NCBI GenBank assembly: GCA_051653605.1 | Contig: JBOFWL010000055.1 | Span: 1-30,484 of the forward strand | DNA length: 30,484 nt | Source: JBOFWL01 sp051653605 | Lineage (GTDB): Bacteria > Spirochaetota > Brevinematia > Brevinematales > Brevinemataceae | Direction of reading: 5' to 3' | Shown: positions 14,102 to 22,097 of the stretch, piece after piece | How the letters are laid out: each line of letters starts with the position of its first letter | How positions within the stretch are numbered: the stretch's first letter is position 1 | Notes under the pieces: model-generated | What the model saw: the letters and a program-made list of their open reading frames with translations, nothing else | Databases searched by the model: none | What the model was told of the DNA's origin: nothing | Made by a program: the position numbers and the translations under genes

Positions 14102-15812
14102 GGTGGAAAAAGCAAGGCTTAAACTTGATAAGGCTGTAGAAAAACGAGATAAACTCGATGCTAAAATCCCCAAAAAGAAAAAGCAAAGGTTATATGAAAA
14201 AGAAAAGCCACAATCTGCTTTAAAATTCAATGAGGATATGCCAAAACCATCAGCGAAGCTACTAGATAAACCGAAGCCATATAATCATGTGGCGAAAGCA
14301 CCTGTTAAGGCTGTTAAATCTACTATTCATCAAGAAATTTCAAAAGATGGCGATGACAATATCGGTGTGCAGTCCGCTCATAGCACCGAAAAATCCTTAG
14401 AGTTTGTAGGTGCAAGAGCAAAATCGGCATATAGACACCACAAGGCAAAGCCATATAACAAATTGCAAAAAGCTGAAAACAAGGTAGTAAAAACAAGTGT
14501 AAATTATTCTCATAAGAAAGCACTTGCAGAAAACCCCCAGATAGCCAGTAGCCCTATCTCACGCTTTCAGCAGAAACGAGCCATAAAAAAGCAATATGCA
14601 AGTGCTTTTAGACAAGGAGGAAAAGCAACTTCTACTACAATTAAGTCTACAATAAAGCAAGGTGCAAGTGCAGTTACAAAGGCTGTGGGTGCAGTGATGA
14701 AAAATCCTAAAGTGCTTTTAATACTTGGCATAGCACTTGTTTTAGTAATCGTTGTTATGGCAATGTTCTCTACAATGTCCACTATGTTTCAAGGTGCGAT
14801 TAACCAAACCGTAGCTACTTCCTACACTTCTGAAAATGAAGAACTGGTATCAGTAAATAATAACTTCACTTCCCTTGAAACAGCCTTGCAAAATAGGATA
14901 GACAATATCGAGAGTGAATACAGTGGTTATGATGAATACCGATATGATTTAGATGGAATACAGCACGATCCACACCAATTAGCATCATATCTTACAGCTA
15001 AATATCCATACTTTACTGCAAGCGAAATGCAAGCAGAAATTGAGAACTTGTTTGATAATATGTATAAGCTAACCACAACACAAGTTGTCGAAGTTCGTTA
15101 CAGAACAGAAACACGCACAGGGTCATATACCACAACGGATAGTGAAGGTAACACTACAACTCACACCTATACTTATGAGGTGCAAGTGCCATATAACTAC
15201 TACATCTTAAATGTAAAACTGACAGCAAAATCAATAAATGAAATTGCAAATAGCGATTTAACAGCAGAACAACTTGAAATGTACAATGTATATAGACAAA
15301 CACTAGGCAACAAGCCTTTATTATTTGGTGGTGGCTCTATTAACGGAAATCCATCTACTGATTTAAGTAGAGTTGTATTCGTTGATGGCGAACGAGAAGG
15401 AAATCAAGCCATTGTAGATATTGCGATGTCGCAAGTTGGAAATGTAGGTGGACAGCCTTATTGGTCTTGGTATGGCTTTGATTATCGTGTAGAATGGTGT
15501 GCAACCTTTGTATCTTGGGCATTTAATCAAGCTGGGTACAGTGAACCAAAATTTGCAGCTTGTCAAAGTCAAGGGATACCATATTTTTCATCACAAGGTA
15601 GATGGGCAAGCAGAGGTTATGAACACATAGCCGCAGGAGATGCTATCTTTTTCGATTGGGAGGGCGATGGAAGTTCCGACCATGTAGGTATCGTTATTGG
15701 TACTGATGGAACTAGAGTTTACACCGTTGAGGGTAACAGTGGCGATGCTTGTAAAGTTCGAGATTATGACCTAAATAGTTCTGTGATTATGGGATATGGA
15801 CTTATGAATTAA
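14073..15812 (+). CDS. CHAP-domain cell-wall hydrolase of the transfer apparatus
   Basis: A 579-residue protein of the CD1108 mobile-element family. A basic, Lys-rich cytoplasmic part (1-205) is followed by one membrane helix (about 214-234, LLILGIALVLVIVVMAMF) and an extracellular region. The last 140 residues form a CHAP amidase/endopeptidase domain with Cys476 in VEWCATFVSWAF and His537 in SSDHVGIVIG, the expected catalytic pair. It would open peptidoglycan for the channel, like VirB1 or Tn916 Orf14. The start is uncertain: ATG at 14073, 14082 or 14094 are all possible and none has a strong ribosome site, suggesting coupling to VirB4, which it overlaps. Confidence 0.9.
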   Translation: MKQMVRPMDKVEKARLKLDKAVEKRDKLDAKIPKKKKQRLYEKEKPQSALKFNEDMPKPSAKLLDKPKPYNHVAKAPVKAVKSTIHQEISKDGDDNIGVQSAHSTEKSLEFVGARAKSAYRHHKAKPYNKLQKAENKVVKTSVNYSHKKALAENPQIASSPISRFQQKRAIKKQYASAFRQGGKATSTTIKSTIKQGASAVTKAVGAVMKNPKVLLILGIALVLVIVVMAMFSTMSTMFQGAINQTVATSYTSENEELVSVNNNFTSLETALQNRIDNIESEYSGYDEYRYDLDGIQHDPHQLASYLTAKYPYFTASEMQAEIENLFDNMYKLTTTQVVEVRYRTETRTGSYTTTDSEGNTTTHTYTYEVQVPYNYYILNVKLTAKSINEIANSDLTAEQLEMYNVYRQTLGNKPLLFGGGSINGNPSTDLSRVVFVDGEREGNQAIVDIAMSQVGNVGGQPYWSWYGFDYRVEWCATFVSWAFNQAGYSEPKFAACQSQGIPYFSSQGRWASRGYEHIAAGDAIFFDWEGDGSSDHVGIVIGTDGTRVYTVEGNSGDACKVRDYDLNSSVIMGYGLMN

Positions 15813-15825
15813 AACGGAGGAAATT

Positions 15826-16074
15826 ATGAGTGCAAAACTTAAAAAAGTAAATGCTGAAATTGAAAAATATGAGCAAAAACGCAAACAAATTGATGACAAG
15901 ATTAAATCACTATACAAAGAACGAACAGACCTTGAAAACTTAGAAATGATTGATTTTTTAAAGAAGAACAAGACTTCTCTAAACGATTTACAAGGCTTAC
16001 TCAATAATTTAAATGAAAAGCATGGAGATGTAATTCCCATGACAATGGAGGTACAAAGAAATGAAACTGACTAA
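15826..16074 (+). CDS. DUF4315 family coiled-coil protein
   Basis: An 82-residue protein with GGAGG in front (about 15816-15820). Residues 3-50 form an evident coiled coil (KLKKVNAEIEKYEQKRKQID and following heptads), then a short FLKKNKTSLNDLQGLLNNL helix. This is the DUF4315 type always found between the CHAP and DUF4366 genes of Tn1549-like ICEs. No function is known. It overlaps the next gene by 14 bases. Confidence 0.82.
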   Translation: MSAKLKKVNAEIEKYEQKRKQIDDKIKSLYKERTDLENLEMIDFLKKNKTSLNDLQGLLNNLNEKHGDVIPMTMEVQRNETD

Positions 16075-16732
16075 ATGGATTATAACAACGTTAATGGCTA
16101 CTACCCTTATGTTGTCATCATCGGTAGTGGTATTTGCAGGTGGTGGAGATGAAACGGAAACTGTGACTACTGAGGAAGTTACAATTCCTGTTGTGGAAGA
16201 AAAAAACGAAGACGTGTCATTTTCCCCTGATGGAAATTTAAGCATGGTTGATGATGTAATCGTAACCGATGAAACACATAAGCAATTTATCATTGCACAG
16301 TCTAAAAATGGTAACTACTTTTATGTTGTCATTGATAGAACAAAGGATAGTGAGAACGTTTACTTGCTTAATATGGTTGATGAAGCTGACCTTGTAGCAC
16401 TTGCAAATGGCGAAACTGTTCCTTTAGAGCCTACTGCTCCACCTGAAGAAGTAGAGCCAGTGCCACCTGAAGAAAACACCGATACAGAGCCAGAGGAAGA
16501 AGAAAAACCTGAAAATAATATGGCACTTATTGTCATTCTAGTTCTCGGACTTGGGGGTTTAGGTGGTGCATACTACTTCTTTTTTGTGAAAGGCAAAAAT
16601 GTAAAGCCTGATGTACCAACAAACATTGGTTTTGATGAGGACGATGAAGAAGATGAGCGATATACCACCGAAGATGCGTTTGGTAGTGAAACCGAAAATG
16701 AAGATGATGATAACGATACGGAGGTGGTATAA
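16061..16732 (+). CDS. DUF4366 surface/membrane protein
   Basis: A 223-residue exported protein. It has a signal peptide (about 1-26, ending SSSVVVFAGG), a short folded part (about 50-115, FIIAQSKNGNYFYVVIDRTK) and a Pro/Glu-rich stalk (about 120-150). One membrane helix (about 152-173, ALIVILVLGLGGLGGAYYFF) and a very acidic cytoplasmic tail follow. This is the DUF4366 layout. By place it belongs to the channel or cell-surface part of the ICE apparatus; its action is unknown. It starts inside the DUF4315 gene with GGAGG about 11 bases upstream, and its stop abuts the topoisomerase start. Confidence 0.85.
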   Translation: MKLTKWIITTLMATTLMLSSSVVVFAGGGDETETVTTEEVTIPVVEEKNEDVSFSPDGNLSMVDDVIVTDETHKQFIIAQSKNGNYFYVVIDRTKDSENVYLLNMVDEADLVALANGETVPLEPTAPPEEVEPVPPEENTDTEPEEEEKPENNMALIVILVLGLGGLGGAYYFFFVKGKNVKPDVPTNIGFDEDDEEDERYTTEDAFGSETENEDDDNDTEVV

Positions 16733-18790
16733 TTGATTTTAGTAATTGCAGAAAAACCATCTGTAGCAATGAGCATTGGCAAGGTGATGGGTGCTACTTC
16801 TAAAAAAGATGGATACACTGAGGGAAACGGATATATTATCTCTTGGTGTGTTGGGCATTTGGTAGGTCTTGCACCTACTGAAAGCTATGATGAAAGATAT
16901 AGTAAATGGTCATTAGATGATTTACCTATTATGCCTAGTGAGTTTAAATATATGGTATCAAAAGGCAAGGAAAAACAGCTAAAAGTGCTATCTTCACTAC
17001 TTAATAGAAAAGATGTGGAATATGTAGTCAATGCTTGTGATGCTGGGCGTGAGGGAGAACTTATCTTTCGCCTAGTATATAACCTTTCAAAGTCTACAAA
17101 ACCTATGAAAAGGCTTTGGATTTCCTCCATGGAAGATAGTGCCATTAAGCAAGGCTTTGATAATTTAAAAGATGGGAATGATTTTGATTTGCTTTACAAA
17201 GCAGCTACTTTAAGACAACAAGCTGACTGGCTTGTGGGTATCAATGGTACAAGGCTTTTTTCTTGTCTATATAATCAACAATTAAATGTTGGTAGAGTCA
17301 TGTCACCCACTCTTGCTATGATTGTGCAAAGAAATGCTGAAATAAATGCGTTTAAATCAGAGCCTTTTTACAATGTGATACTAACTGCAAATAATGTGGC
17401 GTTTACTTCTGTAAAATTTAAAGATAAAACACAAGCTGATGATGTGTTAAAGGCTTGTGAAAATCAACCTATTATCATTACAGCAGTAGAAAATAAGGAA
17501 AAAGCAGAAAAGCCACCAAAACTATATGACCTTACCACTTTACAGCGTGAAGTCAATCGAAAACTTGGTTTTACAGCTAATCAAACACTAGAATACACAC
17601 AGAGCCTTTATGAAAAAAAGCTATGCACCTACCCTCGTACTGATAGCAAGTTTTTAACCGATGATATGGAACATACTTTAGCTGACGTTGTAGCAATTAC
17701 AATGGATAAGCTGCAAATAAATGCCACTGCACCAACTAATACAAGACTTGTAATTGACAATAGCAAGGTTACGGATCATCATGCTATCATCCCCACTAAA
17801 ACTCTAAATGGCTTTGATATAAATAACCTACCACATGGAGAAAAAGAAGTTTTGACACTAATCATGTTAAGACTTCTTTCTGCATTAGGAGATAGTTTCA
17901 AGTATAGCGAAACAGTTATCTCGGCAAAATGTGGTGATGTGGAACTCGGCACAAAAGGTAAAACTATTTTAGAGCAAGGTTTTAAGGTATTTGATTTAAA
18001 AGCTGATAATAAGCAAGAGGAAACCCCTTTGCCACTGATGGCAGAGGGCGAAGTTTTGGATATATCTTCATCTGAAATTAAAGTCGGCAAAACTTCCCCA
18101 CCGAAACAATTTACAGAAGACACTATTTTATCGGCTATGGAGAACGCTGGGCGTGATGAAGATGTAGAAAAAGAGTTTTGTGGCATTGGGACTCCAGCCA
18201 CTCGTGCTGGTGTTCTTGAAAAACTTGTAAATATTAAATTACTTGAACGCAAAGGCGATAAAAAAACAAAGTACCTTGTACCAACAGATAAAGGCACTGC
18301 CCTTATTACCATTTTGCCTGAAAGCATTGCTTCTCCACTTACTACTGCTACATGGGAAGAAAAACTAAAATGTATTGAATTTGATGAAATTTCCCCTGAT
18401 GAATTTCTAAGTGAGATTAAATGTATGGTTAAAACCCTTGTAGGTACTTATGAAATGGCAAAAGGTAGTGACGCACTATTTCCTAGAGATAATATCGGCA
18501 AAGTAATTGGTACTTGCCCACGATGTGGTGCAGATGTCACTGAAAACAAAAAGGGATATGCGTGTTCCTCTAAGGATTGTGCGTTTGCACTTTGGAAAGA
18601 AAACAAGTTTTTCACTTCAAAGAAAACGACCTTTACTGAAAAAATGGCAAAAGATTTGCTAACCACTGGAAAAACTAAGCTGACAGGCTGTTATTCTGAA
18701 AAAACAGGCAAGAAATATGATTGTACTATACTGCTTGATGATACTGGTGGAAAGTATGTTAATTTTAAAATGGAGTTTGGCAAAAAATAG
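16733..18790 (+). CDS. topB: DNA topoisomerase III (type IA)
   Basis: A 685-residue type IA topoisomerase. The Toprim domain opens with ILVIAEKPSVAMSIGKVMG and has NACDAGREGELIFR (Asp103 region), the form usual in Gram-positive TopB. The active-site tyrosine is Tyr300 in CTYPRTDSKFL. GIGTPATRA lies near residue 485. A C-terminal zinc-finger-like segment has CPRCGADV and CSSKDCAF. It would resolve DNA links during transfer or replication of the ICE. The start is a TTG, with GGAGGTGG (16720-16727) 5 bases upstream, directly after the DUF4366 stop. Confidence 0.94.
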   Translation: MILVIAEKPSVAMSIGKVMGATSKKDGYTEGNGYIISWCVGHLVGLAPTESYDERYSKWSLDDLPIMPSEFKYMVSKGKEKQLKVLSSLLNRKDVEYVVNACDAGREGELIFRLVYNLSKSTKPMKRLWISSMEDSAIKQGFDNLKDGNDFDLLYKAATLRQQADWLVGINGTRLFSCLYNQQLNVGRVMSPTLAMIVQRNAEINAFKSEPFYNVILTANNVAFTSVKFKDKTQADDVLKACENQPIIITAVENKEKAEKPPKLYDLTTLQREVNRKLGFTANQTLEYTQSLYEKKLCTYPRTDSKFLTDDMEHTLADVVAITMDKLQINATAPTNTRLVIDNSKVTDHHAIIPTKTLNGFDINNLPHGEKEVLTLIMLRLLSALGDSFKYSETVISAKCGDVELGTKGKTILEQGFKVFDLKADNKQEETPLPLMAEGEVLDISSSEIKVGKTSPPKQFTEDTILSAMENAGRDEDVEKEFCGIGTPATRAGVLEKLVNIKLLERKGDKKTKYLVPTDKGTALITILPESIASPLTTATWEEKLKCIEFDEISPDEFLSEIKCMVKTLVGTYEMAKGSDALFPRDNIGKVIGTCPRCGADVTENKKGYACSSKDCAFALWKENKFFTSKKTTFTEKMAKDLLTTGKTKLTGCYSEKTGKKYDCTILLDDTGGKYVNFKMEFGKK

Positions 18791-18834
18791 AAGTTTGGGA
18801 AGTTTGCGAATATCATTCTCATTCTCATATATGC

Positions 18835-18862
18835 TATAATTAATATATTAGGAGGAATTGAT
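18835..18862 (+). promoter_or_regulatory. Promoter and ribosome site of the HNH-like gene
   Basis: TGCTATAAT (18832-18840) is a perfect extended -10 box; the -35 position holds no consensus. AGGAGG lies at about 18851-18856, 6 bases before the ATG. A gene-specific promoter inside an otherwise continuous transfer operon is a sign of an inserted accessory gene. Upstream, ATTCTC occurs twice in tandem (18815-18826). Confidence 0.65.
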
Positions 18863-19624
18863 ATGAATATAACACATGATAATGATACAATCCAGTTTAA
18901 TGCTGAAGGAGTAAATAAACTTGGATTTACAAACTACACTGAAGAATTGTGGGAGATAATTAAAAACTATACTTGGTCGGTAAAGAAAGATAACAATGGC
19001 TTGCCTAAATATCTGCTAGCAAATAAATTAGGTAAAACGCTACATCAAGTCGTTATTGATTACTATTTTACTGAAAAAACTCGAATAGATGCGTATGATA
19101 AAGGTTACATTATTGAGCATTTAGATAACAATGGTTTTAACTGTAAAATTTCAAACTTATATTTTATGAAAAAGCTAATGAATACATATAAAGGTTGGGG
19201 GTTTGACAAAAATAGTAAAGAATCAATTCCAATTGTTGCAATAAAAATGTTCCACATTATCGAAACTAAGCGATTTCAAATAACGCTTGCTTTTAATACT
19301 AGATTTACAAATACCAGTACGGGTAAAGACTTATGTTCAGTGAAATTTTTATATGATACATCATATGAAATAGTTTTTCAAGATGCTGAGACCATATTAG
19401 ATTACATTGTCACTAATATGCATTTTGATATTATAGATCTTAGAGAGTTGCTTAGATATAAAGACTATCGTTTAGAAGAATATGAAAATTTTGATCTTAC
19501 TGAAGAATATGCAAATCTACAAGGTGGAAATTGTATTGTTAAAGATGGGAAAGTATATATAGTACAGGGTTTTGATGAAAAGATGAGAATACACTCTATC
19601 CATTATGATAAAGAATGGCAGTAA
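18863..19624 (+). CDS. HNH-motif protein (putative endonuclease), accessory
   Basis: A 253-residue, A+T-rich protein. Residues about 59-105 look like an HNH-type module of the homing-endonuclease/phage kind: TLHQVVIDYYF, then GYIIEHLDNNGFNCKISNLY, with Glu85-His86 in place of the usual Asp-His and the Asn-x4-Asn-Leu end. The rest (about 120-253) is not recognisable. It has its own promoter and a terminator after it, and lies between two core ICE genes that are normally close. It may be a DNA-cutting selfish or defence gene, but a purely DNA-binding role is possible. Confidence 0.6.
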   Translation: MNITHDNDTIQFNAEGVNKLGFTNYTEELWEIIKNYTWSVKKDNNGLPKYLLANKLGKTLHQVVIDYYFTEKTRIDAYDKGYIIEHLDNNGFNCKISNLYFMKKLMNTYKGWGFDKNSKESIPIVAIKMFHIIETKRFQITLAFNTRFTNTSTGKDLCSVKFLYDTSYEIVFQDAETILDYIVTNMHFDIIDLRELLRYKDYRLEEYENFDLTEEYANLQGGNCIVKDGKVYIVQGFDEKMRIHSIHYDKEWQ

Positions 19625-19652
19625 TTATGGAAAATCAATATGTAAAAAATAA

Positions 19653-19677
19653 AAGTACTTCTTCGGAGGTGCTTTTT
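19653..19677 (+). terminator. Terminator with UUCG tetraloop
   Basis: AAGTACTTC (19653-19661) pairs with GAGGTGCTT (19666-19674), with two G-T pairs, around a TTCG loop, and five T residues end at 19677. It closes the HNH-like gene's unit. The sequence continuing TGCGTTTAAAATTAAA closely resembles the one after the terminator at 22021-22059. Confidence 0.75.
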
Positions 19678-19711
19678 GCGTTTAAAATTAAAAAGAAAGT
19701 AGGAAAACAAT

Positions 19712-21289
19712 ATGCAACTAGAAAATTTAACCCCTGAAGAAAAGCTTGCAAAAGAAATGCAAGAAGAAAAAGCAGCATACAAGCTGGACAATGGATATTT
19801 CTCTATTGAAGAACATAGCGAAGGTTGGGATTGCAACTTTTATGATAAAAATATGGTAGCATTTGATGGTGGTTTGTATGATGATACCACCATTTCTATT
19901 TCCGAAGCTATTAACAATATCTTAGATGGCGAGGTATTCGTAGGCAAAGATAACTTACTTGACAGAACTGCTCCAATGCTTGATTTTGATGAATTTATGG
20001 AGGAAAAAGATAACTGCGAACGAGAACACACTAAATCGCAATTAAAGGAATTTGCTTTTGAGAAAAATGAAGATAACTCCTATTCCATATATCAGCTGAA
20101 ACATAGTGATTACACGAGAGATTTTCGTTTTGAGGGTACTGCTCATTTAGAACGAAAAAACATTGACATTGAAAAAAGCAATTTTAACAATGTTTACACG
20201 GATAGTTTTGATGATAGTATTAAGAACTTATCTACCAACGAGAAATTAAACTACCTATGGGAAACCTTTAATATCAACCACCCACAAGATTTTACAGGAC
20301 ATAGCCTGTCTGTTAGTGATGTTATTGCCCTGAAAGAAAATGGTGAAGTAAATTATCATTTTGTAGATAGCTATGGTTTTAAAGAAATTCCATTTGAAAA
20401 TGTTGTGGAGCAAATGCACGAAGTGGACACAAAGGCGCATTTGACCGAACTTGTAGGCATTGCAAAAGATGATATAAAAAGCCTTGTAGATGTGCTATCT
20501 TCTGACAGTTTTGCAAAAGATGAACTAGCAAAAGCTATCAGTATTGCAAATCTGCAAGAGGAACTGGAAGGCAATTTTAGTTTTGAAGATGTTTCAAGGC
20601 TTAATTCCTATTGTCGTGACGTATGGCTTAAAGTCGATGAGGTATCATTTGAAAAAATAAAAGATTTTGCCACTGCTGCTATCAATGAAAATCGTGCTAC
20701 CATTGATGAAATTATCTCTATTACTCGTAGTGAGTTTGGATCTGCTGTTCTTGATAATGACACCTATATCCTATCAGAACTGTTTCCAAAAGAAAATAAT
20801 GAACAGTTACTCACACCTGATAGCGATAACATTAAAGTAGATGGGCATATCGGTACTTGGTATGTTGTTGATACAGAGAAAATTGATGGCAAGGAATATT
20901 TCTTGCTTGAGCATGAAGAACATGGCGATATGGCTCCGAATGTGATTGTAGACATCACAGGACATCTAATGTTGAGTGACGTTGCAAATGGTTTTGATGA
21001 TTTAACAGACCATTTTAATAGTATGATTGATAGTCCTCTTGCGACGGTTGAAAAATCAGAAGAACAGAATTATAATATGATAGATGGAGTGATAAATAAC
21101 ATGGAAAAAGATGATGTTTTAAAGGAATTAAAACAAGCACAAGCCGATGTTAAGGCTGAAAAAGAAGAACGCAAAAAAGATGATACACCTGAAAAAAGAC
21201 CGTCAGTATTAGCCAAATTTCGTGAAGCCAAAGAGCAGATTAAGCAAAATGATAAGCAAAAAGAAAAAAATAAAGATGTGGAAAGGTAA
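19712..21289 (+). CDS. DUF4316/YodL-domain protein of the ICE
   Basis: A 525-residue acidic protein built of several ICE-specific domains. An N-terminal LPD28-like part (about 28-70, FSIEEHSEGWDCNFYDKNM) comes first. A YodL-like part (about 128-230) has YSIYQLKHSDYTRDFRFEG and SLSVSDVIALKENGEVNYHF. A DUF4316 part (about 375-435) has IGTWYVVDTEKIDGKEYFLL. The C-terminal tail carries KRPSVLAKFREAK. These proteins occur upstream of the methylase-helicase gene in Tn1549-like elements; the function is unknown, perhaps DNA processing or anti-restriction. The ribosome site is modest (AGGA, 7 bases upstream). Confidence 0.82.
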   Translation: MQLENLTPEEKLAKEMQEEKAAYKLDNGYFSIEEHSEGWDCNFYDKNMVAFDGGLYDDTTISISEAINNILDGEVFVGKDNLLDRTAPMLDFDEFMEEKDNCEREHTKSQLKEFAFEKNEDNSYSIYQLKHSDYTRDFRFEGTAHLERKNIDIEKSNFNNVYTDSFDDSIKNLSTNEKLNYLWETFNINHPQDFTGHSLSVSDVIALKENGEVNYHFVDSYGFKEIPFENVVEQMHEVDTKAHLTELVGIAKDDIKSLVDVLSSDSFAKDELAKAISIANLQEELEGNFSFEDVSRLNSYCRDVWLKVDEVSFEKIKDFATAAINENRATIDEIISITRSEFGSAVLDNDTYILSELFPKENNEQLLTPDSDNIKVDGHIGTWYVVDTEKIDGKEYFLLEHEEHGDMAPNVIVDITGHLMLSDVANGFDDLTDHFNSMIDSPLATVEKSEEQNYNMIDGVINNMEKDDVLKELKQAQADVKAEKEERKKDDTPEKRPSVLAKFREAKEQIKQNDKQKEKNKDVER

Positions 21290-21306
21290 ATATTCTGTGA
21301 AAACTA

Positions 21307-21335
21307 TTGACTTGTGGGATATATTCCACTATAAT
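21307..21335 (+). promoter_or_regulatory. Promoter with palindromic operator, toxin-antitoxin operon
   Basis: TTGACT (21307-21312), 17-bp spacer, TATAAT (21330-21335). The spacer contains GTGGGATATATTCCAC (21314-21329), a 16-bp palindrome with one mismatched pair. Antitoxins of the HigA type repress their operon by binding such sites between the -35 and -10 boxes, so this is the likely operator. Confidence 0.78.
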
Positions 21336-21360
21336 AGTATTAGAAGAAAAGAGGCAAAAG

Positions 21361-21714
21361 ATGAAAGATTTTGAGCTAATAGCATATACTAAAGAGAATG
21401 GTAATGTTCCAGTTATGGACTTTATCGAAGAACAACGACCAAAAATGAAGTCTAAAATCCTTAGAGAACTTGACTTGTTAGAGGAATTTGGAAATGAGTT
21501 AGAAGGCGAAACAACCAAGCATTTAGATGATGGGATTTTTGAATTAAGAGTGAAGTTTTCTTCTGACATCACTCGAATATTGTATTTTTTTCATATTGGC
21601 AAAAAAATAATTTTGACAAACGGTTTTGTGAAGAAAACACAAAAAACACCACCGAGAGAAATTGAACTTGCTAAAAAGTATCGCAAAGATTACCTTGAAA
21701 AGGAGGGTAAATAA
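21361..21714 (+). CDS. HigB/RelE-type toxin (Gp49-like)
   Basis: A 117-residue basic protein of the RelE superfamily, phage-derived Gp49-like group. The core runs DDGIFELRVKFSSDITRILYF then a strand IILTNGFVKKTQKTPP and the helix EIELAKKYRKDYL. Members cut mRNA at the ribosome. It is first in the operon, with the antitoxin gene starting right after its stop (TAAATG), the toxin-first order of higBA systems. Pairing with an Xre antitoxin and a palindromic promoter supports the call; activity is inferred. Confidence 0.9.
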   Translation: MKDFELIAYTKENGNVPVMDFIEEQRPKMKSKILRELDLLEEFGNELEGETTKHLDDGIFELRVKFSSDITRILYFFHIGKKIILTNGFVKKTQKTPPREIELAKKYRKDYLEKEGK

Positions 21715-22005
21715 ATGAACTTACAAGAAATGAAAAATATTATTCTACAAGATGAAGAAACAAAAGCTGAATATGAAGCATTAGCACCTGAATATGAACT
21801 TGTAAAAGCAGTTTTAAATGCAAGAAAAACAGCAAAACTTACACAACAACAACTTGCAGATAAAGCTGGAGTTGATAGAGCAGATATTTCAAAACTTGAA
21901 AATGGAAATGCAAACCCTACATTTAATATGCTCCAAAGATTAGCTGAAAGTATGAATATGTCAATTAAACTTGAATTTGTACCCAAAAGTATAGCAAAAC
22001 AATAA
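21715..22005 (+). CDS. HigA-type Xre antitoxin
   Basis: A 96-residue protein with an N-terminal helical part (1-30) and an Xre helix-turn-helix domain (about 36-90): ARKTAKLTQQQLADKAGVDR, then ISKLENGNANPTFNMLQRLAE. It would neutralise the upstream toxin and repress the operon. GGAGGG precedes the ATG. The pair probably stabilises the ICE in the cell population. Confidence 0.9.
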   Translation: MNLQEMKNIILQDEETKAEYEALAPEYELVKAVLNARKTAKLTQQQLADKAGVDRADISKLENGNANPTFNMLQRLAESMNMSIKLEFVPKSIAKQ

Positions 22006-22020
22006 AATACAATATCCTTA

Positions 22021-22059
22021 AAGCCATTACAGGACTAACCATCTTGTAATGGCTTTTTT
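22021..22059 (+). terminator. Strong intrinsic terminator after the toxin-antitoxin pair
   Basis: AAGCCATTACA (22021-22031) and TGTAATGGCTT (22045-22055) form a perfect 11-bp stem with a 13-base loop and a run of six T residues (22054-22059). It separates the toxin-antitoxin unit from the giant gene, whose ribosome site AAAGGAGG lies at 22078-22085. Confidence 0.88.
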
Positions 22060-22097
22060 GCGTTTTACAGTAAAATTAAAGGAGGAAAACTAAACCT

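Noticed and set aside
19627..19737. A 36-codon frame between the HNH-like gene and the DUF4316 gene
   Set aside because: It reads straight through the UUCG-loop terminator and overlaps the next start; no ribosome site was seen, so it is probably leader sequence.
16885..21572. Several antisense frames of 60-180 codons opposite topB, DUF4316 and toxin genes
   Set aside because: All are shadows of genes with clear motifs and have no ribosome site or recognisable product.
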